Positions 20,952-31,400 of a stretch of 64,000 nt of DNA are shown here, piece after piece. The translations under genes and the position numbers were made by a program. Positions within the stretch are counted from its first letter, which is position 1; every line of letters begins with the position of its first letter. A model generated the notes under the pieces. It had not been told where the DNA came from. It did not search any database and saw only the letters and a program-made list of their open reading frames with translations. Source of the DNA: Leguminivora glycinivorella (Eukaryota > Arthropoda > Insecta > Lepidoptera > Tortricidae); contig NC_062991.1 of assembly GCF_023078275.1 (NCBI RefSeq), positions 4,898,001 through 4,962,000 of the forward strand, in the 5' to 3' direction.

Positions 20952-21110
20952 GTACGTAGCCGAATGGCACAAACGCTCACAAACGCTCACAAACGAAACG
21001 CTCGTAGATATCTATCTCTATCGCTCTTGCTAATACCGTGACAGAGTCAGACTTCCTTTCGCGGCGTTTTGTTTTCGTTTCGCGTCGCAGAAATTCTCAA
21101 TATTCGGCTA
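20952..21110. mobile_element. Palindromic MITE, GCTCACGAAACG family, copy 3
   Basis: GTACGTAGCCGAATGGCAC, repeated CACAAACGCT, CGTAGATATCTATCTCTATC and TTCGCGTCGCAGAAATTCTC. ATTCGGCTACG closes the right side, inverting the left CGTAGCCGAAT. Confidence 0.6.
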
Positions 21111-21669
21111 CGGCACCTATATCTTCTTCTCAAATGTATCTATCACCAGGCCTACGTCAGCGTCACTCGCTCGCGGTCGCGCGTTAAGTACCTACCCGCT
21201 ACCAGTTGCCTCGAAGAAACAAGTGGCCGTGAGCCACGCGCCTGCCTGTGTAATCGCGTGGCAGGTACCTACTATTCTTCTGAGTTTTACGTAGGAACTT
21301 GTTAGTATTAGTTACATAAAGCGTAGGTTTTTGTCGTTTTACGGACAAGTGAAGGATGTCACTTATTTGAGAACTCCCTAAGAGTGGCACTGAAATTTGA
21401 GCAGTTTCATCTGCTCATCTCATTCTATAATAGCTTTCTTGAAATACACAAAGTTTCCCGGATTAAGACACAAAGTTTGACAGCTTGAAAAATATGTTCT
21501 ACTGTTCATATGCTTTTTTAACACGCTTTTATTAGGTCGTCGTGTATGTAACTATGTATGTAATGGAATCTAAGGAAGCTAATTTAACCATCTTCCAGGA
21601 GTCGTAGCGTAATGAAAATTGGCAGCTATATGTAGTTCCGATGACAATACAATAATATGGTACTGTTGA
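21111..21669. other. No gene seen
   Basis: A short relic of the TGCCAAGAGTGGCAC repeat is at 21378-21430; otherwise unassigned. Confidence 0.3.
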
Positions 21670-22292
21670 GCTGATCTGATGATGGAGTCGGAAGATATGA
21701 ACTGGAACTACATGATGGAACATCGTATCATAGCTGTTTTTGGGTTTCTTAGAAAAGTCTTGTAATGAACATTGACTACGATTAGGTTTCAAGGTCTGAT
21801 GATGGAGCCGGAAGATATGAACTGGAACTACATGATGGAACATCGTATCATAGCTGTTTTTGGGCTTCTTAGGAAAGTCTTGTAATGAACTTTGACTACG
21901 ATTAGGTTTCAAGGTCTGATGATAGAGCCGGAAGATATGAACTGGAACTACATGATAGAACATCGTATCATAGCTGTTTTTGGGCTTCTTAGGAAAGTCT
22001 TGTAATGAACTTTGACTACAATTAGGTTTCAAGGTCTGATGATGGAGCCGGAAGATATGAGCTGGAACTACATGATGGAACATCGTATCATAGCTGTTTT
22101 TGGGCTTCTTAGAAAAGTCTTGTAATGAACTTTGACTACGATTAGGTTTCAAGGTCTGATGATGGAGCCGGAAGATATGAACTGGAACTACATGATGGAA
22201 CATCGTATCATAGCTGTTTTTGGGCTTCTTAGAAAAGTCTTGTAATGAACTATGACTACGATTAGGTTTCAAGGCCTGATGATGGTGCCGGA
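21670..22292. repeat. 120-bp tandem array, ~5 copies
   Basis: CTGATGATGGAGCCGGAAGA recurs with exact 120-bp spacing (about 21676, 21796, 21916, 22036, 22156, and a last partial unit at 22276). Units differ by only a few substitutions. Because 120 is a multiple of three the array stays open on the minus strand and gives a spurious long reading frame with a 40-residue repeat. No protein function is implied. Confidence 0.9.
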
Positions 22293-22299
22293 AGATAAG

Positions 22300-24060
22300 A
22301 ACAGAAAAAGGGGGGGAGCATGAAAGAAAGATCAACGTAGTATTTAAAATAAGTTGGGTTAGCGTTTTCTTGTGACCTTTCAGAGCAAACAAAGGGGGCT
22401 CGGGGGCGAAGCCCCCGCATAAAAGAAAGATCAACGTTGTATTTAAAATAAGTTGGGTTAAGGTTTTCTTGTGATCCTTAAGAGTCAAGAAAAGGGGGCT
22501 CGGGGGCGAAGCCCCCCGCATGAAAGAAAGATCAACGTAGTATTTAGAATAAGTTGGGTTAGCGTTTTCTTGTGACCTTTAAGAGCAAACAAAGGGGGGC
22601 TCGGGGGGGCAAAGCCCCCCGCATAAAAGAAAGATCAACGTTGTATTTAAAACAAGTTGGGTTAGCGTTTTCTTGTGACCTTTAAGAGCAAACAAAGGGG
22701 GGCTCGGGGGGCGAAGCCCCCGCATAACAGAAAAATCAACGTTGTATTTAAAATAAGTTGGGTTTGCGTTTTCTTAAGAGCAAACAAAGGGGTGGCTCGC
22801 GGTTTAGGGTTTTCTTGTGACCCTTAAGAGTAAAGAAAAGGGGGGCTCGGGGGCGAAGCCCCCCGCATAAAAGAAAGATCAACGTAGTATTTAAAATAAG
22901 TTGGGTTAGGGTTTTCTTGTGACCCTTAAGAGTAACGAAAAGGGGGCTCGGGGGCGAAGCCCCCCGCATAAAATAAAGATCAACGTAGTATTTAAAATAA
23001 GTTGGGTTAGCGTTTTCTTGTGACCTTTAAGAGCAAACAAAGGGGGGCTAGGGGCGAAGCCCCCGCATGAAAGAAAGATCAACGTAGTATTTAAGATAAG
23101 TTGGGTTAGCGTTTTCTTGTGACCTTTAAGAGCAAACAAAGGGGGGCTCGGGGGCGAAGCCCCCGCATAAAATAAAGATAAACGTTGTGTTTAAAATAAG
23201 TTGGGTTAGGGTTTTCTTACCCTTAAGAGTAACGAGAAGGGGGCTCGGGGGCGAAGCCCCCCATAAAAGAAAGATTAACGTAGTATTTAAAATAAGTTGG
23301 GTTAGCGTTTTCTTGTAACCTTTAAGAGCAAACAAAGGGGGGCTCGGGGGGTGAAGCCCCCCGCATAAAAGAAAGATCAACGTAGTATTTAAAATAAGTT
23401 GGGTTAGGGTTTTCTTGTGACCTTAAAGAGTAACGAAAAGGGGGGTTCGGGGGGCGAAGCCCCCCCGCATAAAAGAAAGATCAACGTAGTATTTAAAAGA
23501 ACTTGGGTTAGCGTTTTCTTGTGACCTTTAAGAGCAAGCAAAGGGGGGCTCGGGGGGCGAAGCCCCCCGCATGAAAGAAAGATCAACGTAGTATTTAAAA
23601 TAAGTTGGGTTAGGGTTTTCTTGTGACCCAGAGCAAAAGTAAGGGGGGCTCGGGGGGCGAAGCCCCCGCATAAAAGAGAGATCAACGTAATATTTATAAT
23701 AAGTTGGGTTAGGGTTTTCTTGTGACCCACAGCAAAAGTAAGGGGGCTCGGGGGCGAAGCCCCCGCATGAAAGAAAGATCAACGTAGTATTTAAAATATG
23801 TTGGGTTAGGGTTTTCTTGTGACCCAGAGCAAAAGTAAGAGGGGCTCGGGGGGCAAAGCCCCCCGCATAAAAGAAAGATCATCGTAATATTTAAAATAAG
23901 TTGGGTTATGGTTTTCTTGTGACCCTGAAGAGCAAATAAAGGGGGCTCGGGGGCAAAGCCCCGCGCATAAAAGAAAGATCAACGTAGTAGTATTTAAATT
24001 TGGGTTAGGGTTTTCTTTTGACCCTTAAGAGCAAAAGGGGGCCCGCATAAAAGACAGATG
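22300..24060. repeat. ~100-bp tandem array with G/C hairpin in each unit, ~17 copies
   Basis: GAAAGATCAACGTAGTATTT recurs about every 95-105 bp (near 22326, 22424, 22527, 22629 ... 23973), followed by AATAAGTTGGGTTAGCG, TTTTCTTGTGACCTTTAAGA and GGGGGGCTCGGGGGCGAAGC. In each unit GGGGGC-GAA-GCCCCC can fold into a strong hairpin. Its length varies (5-7 G) between units, whereas the AT-rich part is constant. One unit near 22790-22860 contains a partial duplication. It abuts the 120-bp array and a helicase remnant. Confidence 0.9.
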
Positions 24061-24303
24061 TGTGACTGAGAAAATTCAACCCTTTGTCTCTTTCCCACTC
24101 TGTAAGATGAAATCCTTAAGTTCTTTATTGTATTCATCGTCAAATTAGCGCACCACTATAAAAAAAATTTCGCGCTCGCTACGCTCGCGGTTTTTTCCCT
24201 ACATGCTAGAATTTCTTCCCAAACCTGCCGAAACTCAAATTCGCTCAACCAACCCACACAACCCTAATCAATTGCACAGGCCGGCACTGGCTCCTAGTGA
24301 TTT

Positions 24304-24520
24304 CAAGTTGGGCATCTACCGTGCACAAGATGCAAGGCACTACGCAGTGGTGTACTTAGGGTCCCGTACTTTTGCGGTTGGACAGGCGCATGTGGCCCTG
24401 AGTAGAGTAAAATCACTTAGTGCTCTTCAGATAGAAGACCTAGATTGTTCTAAGCTGACAGGTAAAACACTATGCAATACAGACACACTGGCGGAGATGG
24501 AGAGAATGTGGGCTGAATAA
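24304..24520 (+). pseudogene. PIF1-like helicase C-terminal remnant (Helitron-type)
   Basis: The frame encodes KLGIYRAQDARHYAVVYLGS then RTFAVGQAHVALSRVKSLSAL and ends ERMWAE with a stop at 24518-24520. VYLG..FAxGQAHVALSRVKSLxxL is the last conserved block of PIF1/RecD2-type helicases. That helicase is the second half of the Rep-helicase of Helitrons. Only about 70 codons remain; the ATPase motifs and the HUH Rep nuclease are not in the window. A cellular PIF1 pseudogene is the alternative. The upstream codons in the same frame (from 24203) look non-homologous. Confidence 0.6.
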
Positions 24521-24726
24521 AATATAAATTGAAATAAAAGTAAGAATTCAATGAATCAATGAACGACTTTATTGCGATAAACTTAGTACCTATACATCAG
24601 TTGGTATTAATTGTTATTAAGTAGCAATACGTGTTAAGCCACAAATGGCTTGCGAAATTCGCCTACTTGAAATAAATTTGTGTTTAAATTTTAAAGATAT
24701 TTCATTATTAACGACTAAAAAGTATA
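24521..24726. other. 3' flank of the helicase remnant
   Basis: AATAAA-type words near 24517 and 24533; otherwise nothing. Confidence 0.3.
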
Positions 24727-25164
24727 AAATAAATTTATAGTTTAAAAAAACTAGAAAAACACGCTTTTATAAACGCACGTAAAAGCCAAAAATAAATTAT
24801 GGATCGTTCAAGTTGTCTCTATTTCTGAGATGAAGAGTAAACTATGTGCTTTTAATTATAATATTTGATTGTAAAAGCGTGGGGCGCTGTAACAGGAAAA
24901 ACTTTTTGTATAACTTGCCGAGAAATCAAGTTAAGCTATGTTGTGGTTACGAGAAGCAGTTTACACAGATTGGCGCGCTAACTGGACTTACAGCACGACT
25001 GCAGCGCCCCACGCTTTTACAATCAAATATTATAATTAAAAGCACATAGTTTACTCTTCATCTCAGAAATAGAGACAACTTGAACGATCCATAATTTATT
25101 TTTGGCTTTTACGTGCGTTTATAAAAGCGTGTTTTTCTAGTTTTTTTAAACTATAAATTTATTT
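24727..25164. repeat. 163-bp inverted repeat, near-perfect
   Basis: Arms 24727-24889 and 25002-25164 are complementary without a mismatch that I could see. They run from AAATAAATTTATAGTTT at the outside to GTAAAAGCGTGGGGCGCTG at the inside. A 112-bp unique spacer separates them. A transcript across it would form a long double-stranded hairpin. It could be a foldback transposon or a recent inverted duplication. Confidence 0.9.
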
Positions 25165-25734
25165 CTAGATTGTTAAGTCGGTAGCTTTTTAGTATGTTAA
25201 AACCCAAAACACACTATTACAAAGGCGTTTTTGGGGAATATACTGATCATAGTGATCTTGACTTCTTTTATGTAAGGTTTTAGAGATCTGTGCACGACCC
25301 TTTAAGTGACGAATAAAGTACGGGAGTAGAAAAAGATATTAAAACAAAGTCCCCTACCGCGTCTGTATATATCTAAGAACATTTGTTTTCATGTATCGAT
25401 AGATTATTTTTCGAGGATTCCCGAATTTCCAGACGAAATATTTCTTTCACACCGAAAAAAACGTTTAAGAAAGAAAAAGATAATTAAATCGAGATAAAAT
25501 CATCAAAGACTTTCACGTCGTCCCGAAAATGTTGCCAGAATAGAATTAATTATACGATAGCCCTATCGTGGGCTGACATAGAATTGACAGAAGGAGAACT
25601 AGATAGCTAGGCCGCCAAACAAAAGCTAAACTACTGTATAGTCGTTGGAAGAAAACATAATATTGGAGATATAATTGTGTCGCTTAACTTCAAACGTGGG
25701 TAAATCCATCCATCTTTCATACCATAATATATTT
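25165..25734. other. No gene; one dispersed ~75-bp repeat
   Basis: 25270-25345 (TTTTATGTAAGGTTTTAGAG, GCACGACC, GTACGGGAGTAGAAAAA) recurs at 55885-55958. Confidence 0.45.
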
Positions 25735-25862
25735 TACACAGTTTTTGCCACAGTTTCGTTTTCTTTTAACCCCTTATTTGCCAAGAGTGGCCCTGAAGCT
25801 TTAGTAGTTTCATGTGCTCTGCCTACCCCTTTATGTGATACAGGCGTGATTGTATGTATGAT
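25735..25862 (+). repeat. Partial copy of the (ATGT)n-tailed repeat
   Basis: GCCACAGTTTCGTTTTCTTT, CCTTATTTGCCAAGAGTGGC, TTTAGTAGTTTCATGTGCTC and GATACAGGCGTGATTGTATG. Confidence 0.6.
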
Positions 25863-25914
25863 GAATATGTGAATGGATTTTCCCAAGTTTGCGACACTAT
25901 TATTAGGGTTGATC

Positions 25915-26100
25915 GTCTTGCTTTTTAACCCCGTGTGTGTGTGTCTGTCTGTACTATCTTAGGCCGTAGCTTTCGAACGGATGAACCAATTTAGATTTCA
26001 TTCTTTTTGTTTGAAAGCTGAAGCTGTGTTTTATGAAAATTGGTCCACTAGGCTGGTGTCAGTTTTTTTTTTTCAAATTTTTAATTTTGTTGGTTAGGTT
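25915..26100 (-). repeat. GTCGGGGGTT-family repeat, inverted copy
   Basis: TTAACCCCGTGTGTGTGTGT, CGTAGCTTTCGAACGGATGA and AAATTTTTAATTTTGTTGGTTAGGT invert the order seen at 34736-35047. Confidence 0.55.
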
Positions 26101-26408
26101 ATTATTTACTATAAATATATTATCATTTATAAAATAAAATACAAAATAAGACATAAAATGATATACATAAACTTAATAACCTTACGAGATATCCACTCTT
26201 AAACAACATCAGACATTTATAACGATAAAAGCACAAAATACTAAAGCATACTAATTTTCGACCACTTTGCAGGGAAATTATATAAAAATATTTAACTGGA
26301 TCGCTTGAAACGGTAACGCTAACTAAATATTATTTTTCAAGTAGGTAGAACCTTTGTTCTTTGCTCTTAGTAGGGTGACTACTGTTTCGAATTTTATGGG
26401 ACAGTCCT
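26101..26408 (+). other. AT-rich upstream region of the hAT-like gene
   Basis: No clear promoter element could be defined. The left terminal inverted repeat of a hAT element was looked for and not found. Confidence 0.3.
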
Positions 26409-26441
26409 ATGACATCCTGCAGCAGCGAAAGTGATTCCAGT
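26409..26441 (+). CDS. Candidate first exon of the hAT/ZMYM1-like gene
   Basis: ATG at 26409 opens a frame MTSCSSESDSS that meets a consensus donor GTAAGT at 26442. The acceptor TTTATTTTACAG at 27026-27037 begins the long downstream frame in the same phase (0). A 596-bp intron results. The serine/acid-rich start is plausible but not diagnostic. Confidence 0.4.
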
Positions 26442-27037
26442 GTAAGTATATGATTCCTCCATTTAGAATCGTGCGTGGCCTAGAATTACTCCAGTTATTT
26501 TAGACATAACATGTATGGGTTACTCGCAATTAATTGCAAGGTTGTAAGGTTCTATATCATTATCACTAACTGACTCCGAAAAAGTAAAAAAATCAAAATG
26601 TGTATGTATGTATGTGTGTCTGTTTTTAATTGTCAGCCTAAGCCGCTGAACCAAATTTGGATGAAATTTTACATAAGGGGATTTTTCGTAAATATCTATG
26701 AATATTTTTTTGGATAACTTGATTATTTATTGGTACCTGTCATACAAATAAAACATAGTTTTTCATTTAGCTCAAAAATGGCGCGAACGATTTTATCAAA
26801 TTTCTCGTAATTTTATCTTTTAATAACATCTATATTATGACATACTCAGTCAGTTTTTACCGGAAAACTGTAAAAAAGGTAGCTGCCTACAAAATCAATT
26901 TTGTTTGTAAATTTTCCTTTAAGTCCGGCAAACCGTGCTGTTACCAAATTCACTTTTGTTTTTGATAGATAAAATAGTTATTTGAAATTCGAACGTGTCC
27001 TCCGGCCAATATTCATGAAAATACATTTATTTTACAG

Positions 27038-27694
27038 GCACAAGAAAAAGACGTGCCTGCCGTCGCAGTTGGAAAAAGTTCTGGTTCCACCAAAGAGCAG
27101 GGTCAACACGCAGTCGAATCACCAGAAGTACCTCAAGCATCTAGTCATAAGCCTGCAGAAAAAGTGAATGTTGCCAAAGAAGACATAATTGAAATCGTGC
27201 CTTCTGCTCCTGCCGAAGTCAAAGATGTGAATCTCGACGATGTAGGTTGCTGGCCTTCTCCTATGACCGACGAAGTCAGAACGCTTCTAGTACGTCGCGG
27301 ATCTGACTCAGTACAGTACATCGATTCTAAATTTGCTGATGTTGTTCGCCCAGGGTCTTCAACTAAAGGCGGTACCCGAAAACTAACCAAAGAGTGGTTC
27401 TACAAACCATTATCTAACGGCGAAAAGGTTCTCCGAACATGGATGGTGTACTCGCCTTTGAAGCAATCCTTGTATTGTTTTTCTTGCAAGCTGTTCGGCA
27501 ATTCCGGCTCGAACTTCGCATCTGAAGAAGGATTTAACAAATGGTGGAAGCTAAATCCAAGAATCGGAGACCATGAAAATAGCCTGGGCCATGAACAGAG
27601 CTTCTTGAAATGGAAGGAGTTGGAAGTTCGCCTAAACTGTAAAGCAACCATTGATCAGAAACAACAAGAAGTTTTCGAAAGTGAGGAGTGTTAA
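27038..27694 (+). CDS. hAT/ZMYM1-like transposase-type protein, 5' part (interrupted)
   Basis: The frame opens after the acceptor TTTTACAG (27030-27037) with AQEKDVPAV and runs to codon GAG at 27686-27688. There the LTR of a mag-like retrotransposon begins; its first bases add Cys and a stop. The last ~110 residues contain a TTF/BED-like zinc-finger region, WMVYSPLKQSLYCFSCKLFG...EGFNKWWKLNPRIGDHENSLGH, with CxxC and a distal H as metal ligands. This is the N-terminal DNA-binding part of hAT-type, ZMYM1-like proteins. The reading frame continues without loss at 32717, after the insertion. It could be a TE transposase or a domesticated host gene. Confidence 0.75.
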   Translation, partial: AQEKDVPAVAVGKSSGSTKEQGQHAVESPEVPQASSHKPAEKVNVAKEDIIEIVPSAPAEVKDVNLDDVGCWPSPMTDEVRTLLVRRGSDSVQYIDSKFADVVRPGSSTKGGTRKLTKEWFYKPLSNGEKVLRTWMVYSPLKQSLYCFSCKLFGNSGSNFASEEGFNKWWKLNPRIGDHENSLGHEQSFLKWKELEVRLNCKATIDQKQQEVFESEEC

Positions 27695-27777
27695 ATAAAA
27701 GACTATGTGTGGTATTGTAGATGACCATTTAATGACTAACTGTCAAACGATACTTATGTCTACCTACATACATAACA
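27689..27777 (-). repeat. 3' LTR of the mag-like element
   Basis: 89 bp, 88 of 89 identical to the 5' LTR. Bounded by AGGAG outside and the complement of GGTGGAGG inside. Confidence 0.92.
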
Positions 27778-28404
27778 CCTCCACCGTTATTTTAAAGATT
27801 TATTTTATTAAATTAAATCAAATTACACAAATAACTTTTATCTGACGTGGTCAGTCTAAATAGGTACATACACGTTTACCGCCACCTATGCTTATCACTT
27901 GTTTACCTTTTAATTGTTGCTTACCTTAAAAGGTAAATATCTTTTAATTGTAGGTACCTATTTCCCAACTGACCATATAAAAAAAAACATGCAACGCAAA
28001 CACTGCGTCGCAAAGAAAACAAAAGAAAGTTTTGTAAGTAAATACATTATTTATCTTATAACTAATTAAAGTTAATAAACAGGTAAGTATGTACTACCTA
28101 GAAGGTACATCATACATAGTTAATTATTCTAGGGTAAGACTGCGCTTAATATTTATTAGGTAACTATTACTCTATCCATGACAATAAATAGTTTGGCCAC
28201 TACATATTTAATGTTGCTAACGTTATCTCCAACATTCGCTAAGTAGGTACATAAATCTTACATTCTACAATTTACTTATAGGTAGTTTGCTACCCTAATA
28301 TTATTATCTAAACCCCAGTATACATAGTTATGCTGTTGATATAGACACTTAGGTATCTTTAGATTATGTTAGTCTCCATACAACATTATATAATACCTAT
28401 ATAG
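27778..28404 (-). other. 3' untranslated region of the mag-like element
   Basis: Between the pol stop and the polypurine tract; AT-rich, without an env-like frame. Confidence 0.7.
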
Positions 28405-31400
28405 CTAAAGAATTTTGACCCCAGTGGTATATTTTTCACTTGAAATGGATAACACTCTAAACTTAATTTTAATTACGAGAAAGAAAAATGAAATTGCTCT
28501 AGTTAAAAAAAAACACTTCTTCAAATCCATATCGTATTGGTGGATTTCGAACCCTAGGAGGCTGATACCTCGCAGGCGGGTCAGGCGGCGGCGCTCGGGC
28601 CCCGCGCTCCCCGGACTGCTCGAGCCCGTGGCTCCAGACTGGGCCTCGCCACCCGGGAAAAGCCACAAACTATTACGTGAACGCCGCTTTATTTGGTCGA
28701 CATGCCGATGTACAATTTCCCCTTTACTAGTTTCTAATGCATAATCGGAGCTACCTAAACTTTCTTTAATAGTACCTTCGAGCCACTTGTCCGCATTCCT
28801 AGAACTGTAATTTCTGTACCAAATCGTATCCCCTGCGAGGAAGCTACGGTGGGCACCGCCGGCGGCGCGCTGTTGCCGCGCCTGCGCCTCGCGCGCGTGC
28901 GCCCCTCTTTCTGGTTTTAAACAATCCAGCCGCGTGCGTAAACCTCTACCTTGTAAAATGTTGGCAGGACTGTCTCCCGTCGTACTATGTACTGTATTTC
29001 TATAAATTAAAAGGAATCTACTCAGAGCTACTTCTGCATCTAGTTGCTGTTTTTGTGCTTTAAGCAAAACGTGTTTACATATCTTTACAGCGCCCTCTGC
29101 GGCCCCATTCGACGAAGGATGATAGGGGGCTGTAAATATATGCTCTACACCATTATTTTTCATGAAAAACCCGAATTCCTGGCTAGTAAAGGGAGGTCCA
29201 TTGTCCGATACTACTTGTTTTGGTATACCAAATCTAGCCCAAATTTCTCGCAACTTAGAGATGACCGCGGCCGCAGTGGTACTCGCCATTTTGATGACTT
29301 CAATCCATTTAGAGCACGCATCTACTATTACCAGGTACATAATACCTGCGAGGGGCCCCAAAAAGTCTATGTGCAACCTGGTCCACGGGCGCTCCGGCCA
29401 CGGCCAGGCGCGCGGGGCCTGTGCCGGCGGCGCGCTGGCCGTCGCCGCGCACACGCCGCACGCCGTGCACGTCCGCTCGATCGCTTCATCGATGCCCGGG
29501 AACCAGGCATAACTTCTCGCTAAAGATTTGGTCTTTACGACCCCCATATGTGTTTCATGAAGTTCCCTAATAACCTTGTCCTGGCAGCCCACCGGTATTA
29601 CCACCCTGTGACCCCACATAATGACTCCAAGTTCTAAATAAAGTTCATTTCTACGGTTGAAATACGGTTTCAATTGTTCAATATCTACGGCATCTGGCCA
29701 CCCATCTAAAATAAAACTAGTTACCCGAGACAGTAACGGATCTTTTTTTGTTTCATTCTTTAGCACTTTGTAATCTAATAACAGGGCGTCGGACGCAAAG
29801 TGAAGGTAAGTTTGTTCGGGCTCTCTTTTCTCATTCTCCACTTCACTTAGTTTATGCGCTTTAATAAGCCTTGATAAAACGTCAGCCACGTTTTGTTCTG
29901 ATTTCACATATTCTATGTCGAAATCATATGCCGATAAACATAAAGCCCATCTCTGTAACCTACTGGCTGTCATACTCGGTACACCTACATTCGGTCCAAA
30001 AATACTAACCAAGGGCTTATGATCCGTGCGCAACGAAAACCGCCTACCATACAAGTATTGATGAAAGCGTTTCACTGCAAAGTATATTGATAACGCCTCT
30101 TTATGAATTTGGCTATAATTGCGCTCGGCCGCGGTGAGCGCGCGCGACGCGTACGCCAGAGGGCGCTCGGAGCCGTCCGCGTAACGGTGAGCCAAAATAG
30201 CCCTTACTGCGAAGGGGCTAGCGTCGCTCGTGACCACCACGTCCAAGCCGGGGTCGTAGTGCGCGAGCACCTCGGCGCTTGACAACATACTCTTTACCCT
30301 GTTAAAAGCGTCTATCTGTTTTTCTCCCCACTGCCATCTAGTATATTTTTGTAACAACGCGTGAAGTGGCGCCAAATAGTTACTAAGATCCTTTACAAAT
30401 TTAGCGTAAAAATTCACCATGCCTAAAAAAGATCTAAGTTGACTAACATTACTGGGGTATGGCATTTCTAAGATCGGCTTTATTTTAGATTTATCCACAC
30501 TTAACCCACTTTTGTCAATAACGTACCCTAAATACCTAACTTTATCCTGTAAAAATACGCATTTTTCCTTTTTTAATTTTAAGCCATGCGCCTGCAATCT
30601 ATCTAATACTGTATTTACCGTTATTAAATGTTGTTTTAAATTACTTCCCGTAATTAATATATCGTCGTAAAACACAACAACGTTATCAATGCCCTGCAAC
30701 AGCGTACTCATTAACCTTTGAAAAATACCAGGGCTCGATGCCAAGCCAAAAACCAATCTATTGTAGGAAAATAAACCTCGGTGCGTGTTAATGACAGTAT
30801 ATTTTTTTGATTCATCGTCTAGTACTACTTGCGAATAAGCTTGAGACAGGTCCAGTTTGCTAAAATAAGTACTACCGCTAAGACTACTAAACACATCTTC
30901 TAATCTCGGAACGGGATATTTGTCGACCAATAAAACTTTGTTCAATGTTACCTTGTAATCGGCACAAAGGCGTAAGCTGCCATCCGGCTTACGTATGGGA
31001 ACAAGTGGCGTGGCCCAATCGGAGGCGTCCACAGGCTCGATGACGCCGGCGCTTAACATGGAGTCGAGTTCCGCGTCCACGCGCTCGCGCAGCGCGTAGG
31101 GCAGCGGGCGCGCGCGGTGGAACACGGCGGCGGCGCCGGGCCGCACGCGCAACGTCGCCGTGCCGCCCGTGAACCGTCCTAGCCCGCCATCAAATAACTC
31201 TTTATGCCTGGAAAAGATATCATTTACAATTTCATTTTCCGTTCCCGACTCAACAAAGTTCAATGGTAAAGGTACTTCGGCACGTAACCCTAAATGTGCC
31301 ATCCATTGCCGTCCCAACAAATTAGTTTCACGATTCCCCCCCTTAATGACATACAAATCGAGATTCTTTTTGATATTATTGCACTCCACTGATACATTAA

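Noticed and set aside
21532..22521. A 329-codon minus-strand open frame with a 40-residue repeat
   Set aside because: It follows from the 120-bp tandem array being a multiple of three. There is no domain, start context or composition suggesting a protein.
22748..23782. Several overlapping minus-strand frames with repeated KGHKKTLTQLILNTTLIFL
   Set aside because: They are translations of the ~100-bp array in changing frames, not genes.
21670..24060. CRISPR-like regular repeats
   Set aside because: The units are contiguous tandem repeats without unique spacers, and the sequence is from an animal genome.
26409..26430. Left hAT target duplication TCCTGCAG next to CAGCGAAAG, against TCCTGCAA after the right end
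   Set aside because: 7 of 8 bases agree with the 8-mer following CGCCACTG at 34621, but the supposed left end shows no terminal repeat match. Probably chance.
28415..29523. Plus-strand open frames opposite pol
   Set aside because: Shadows of the mag-like pol gene on the other strand.
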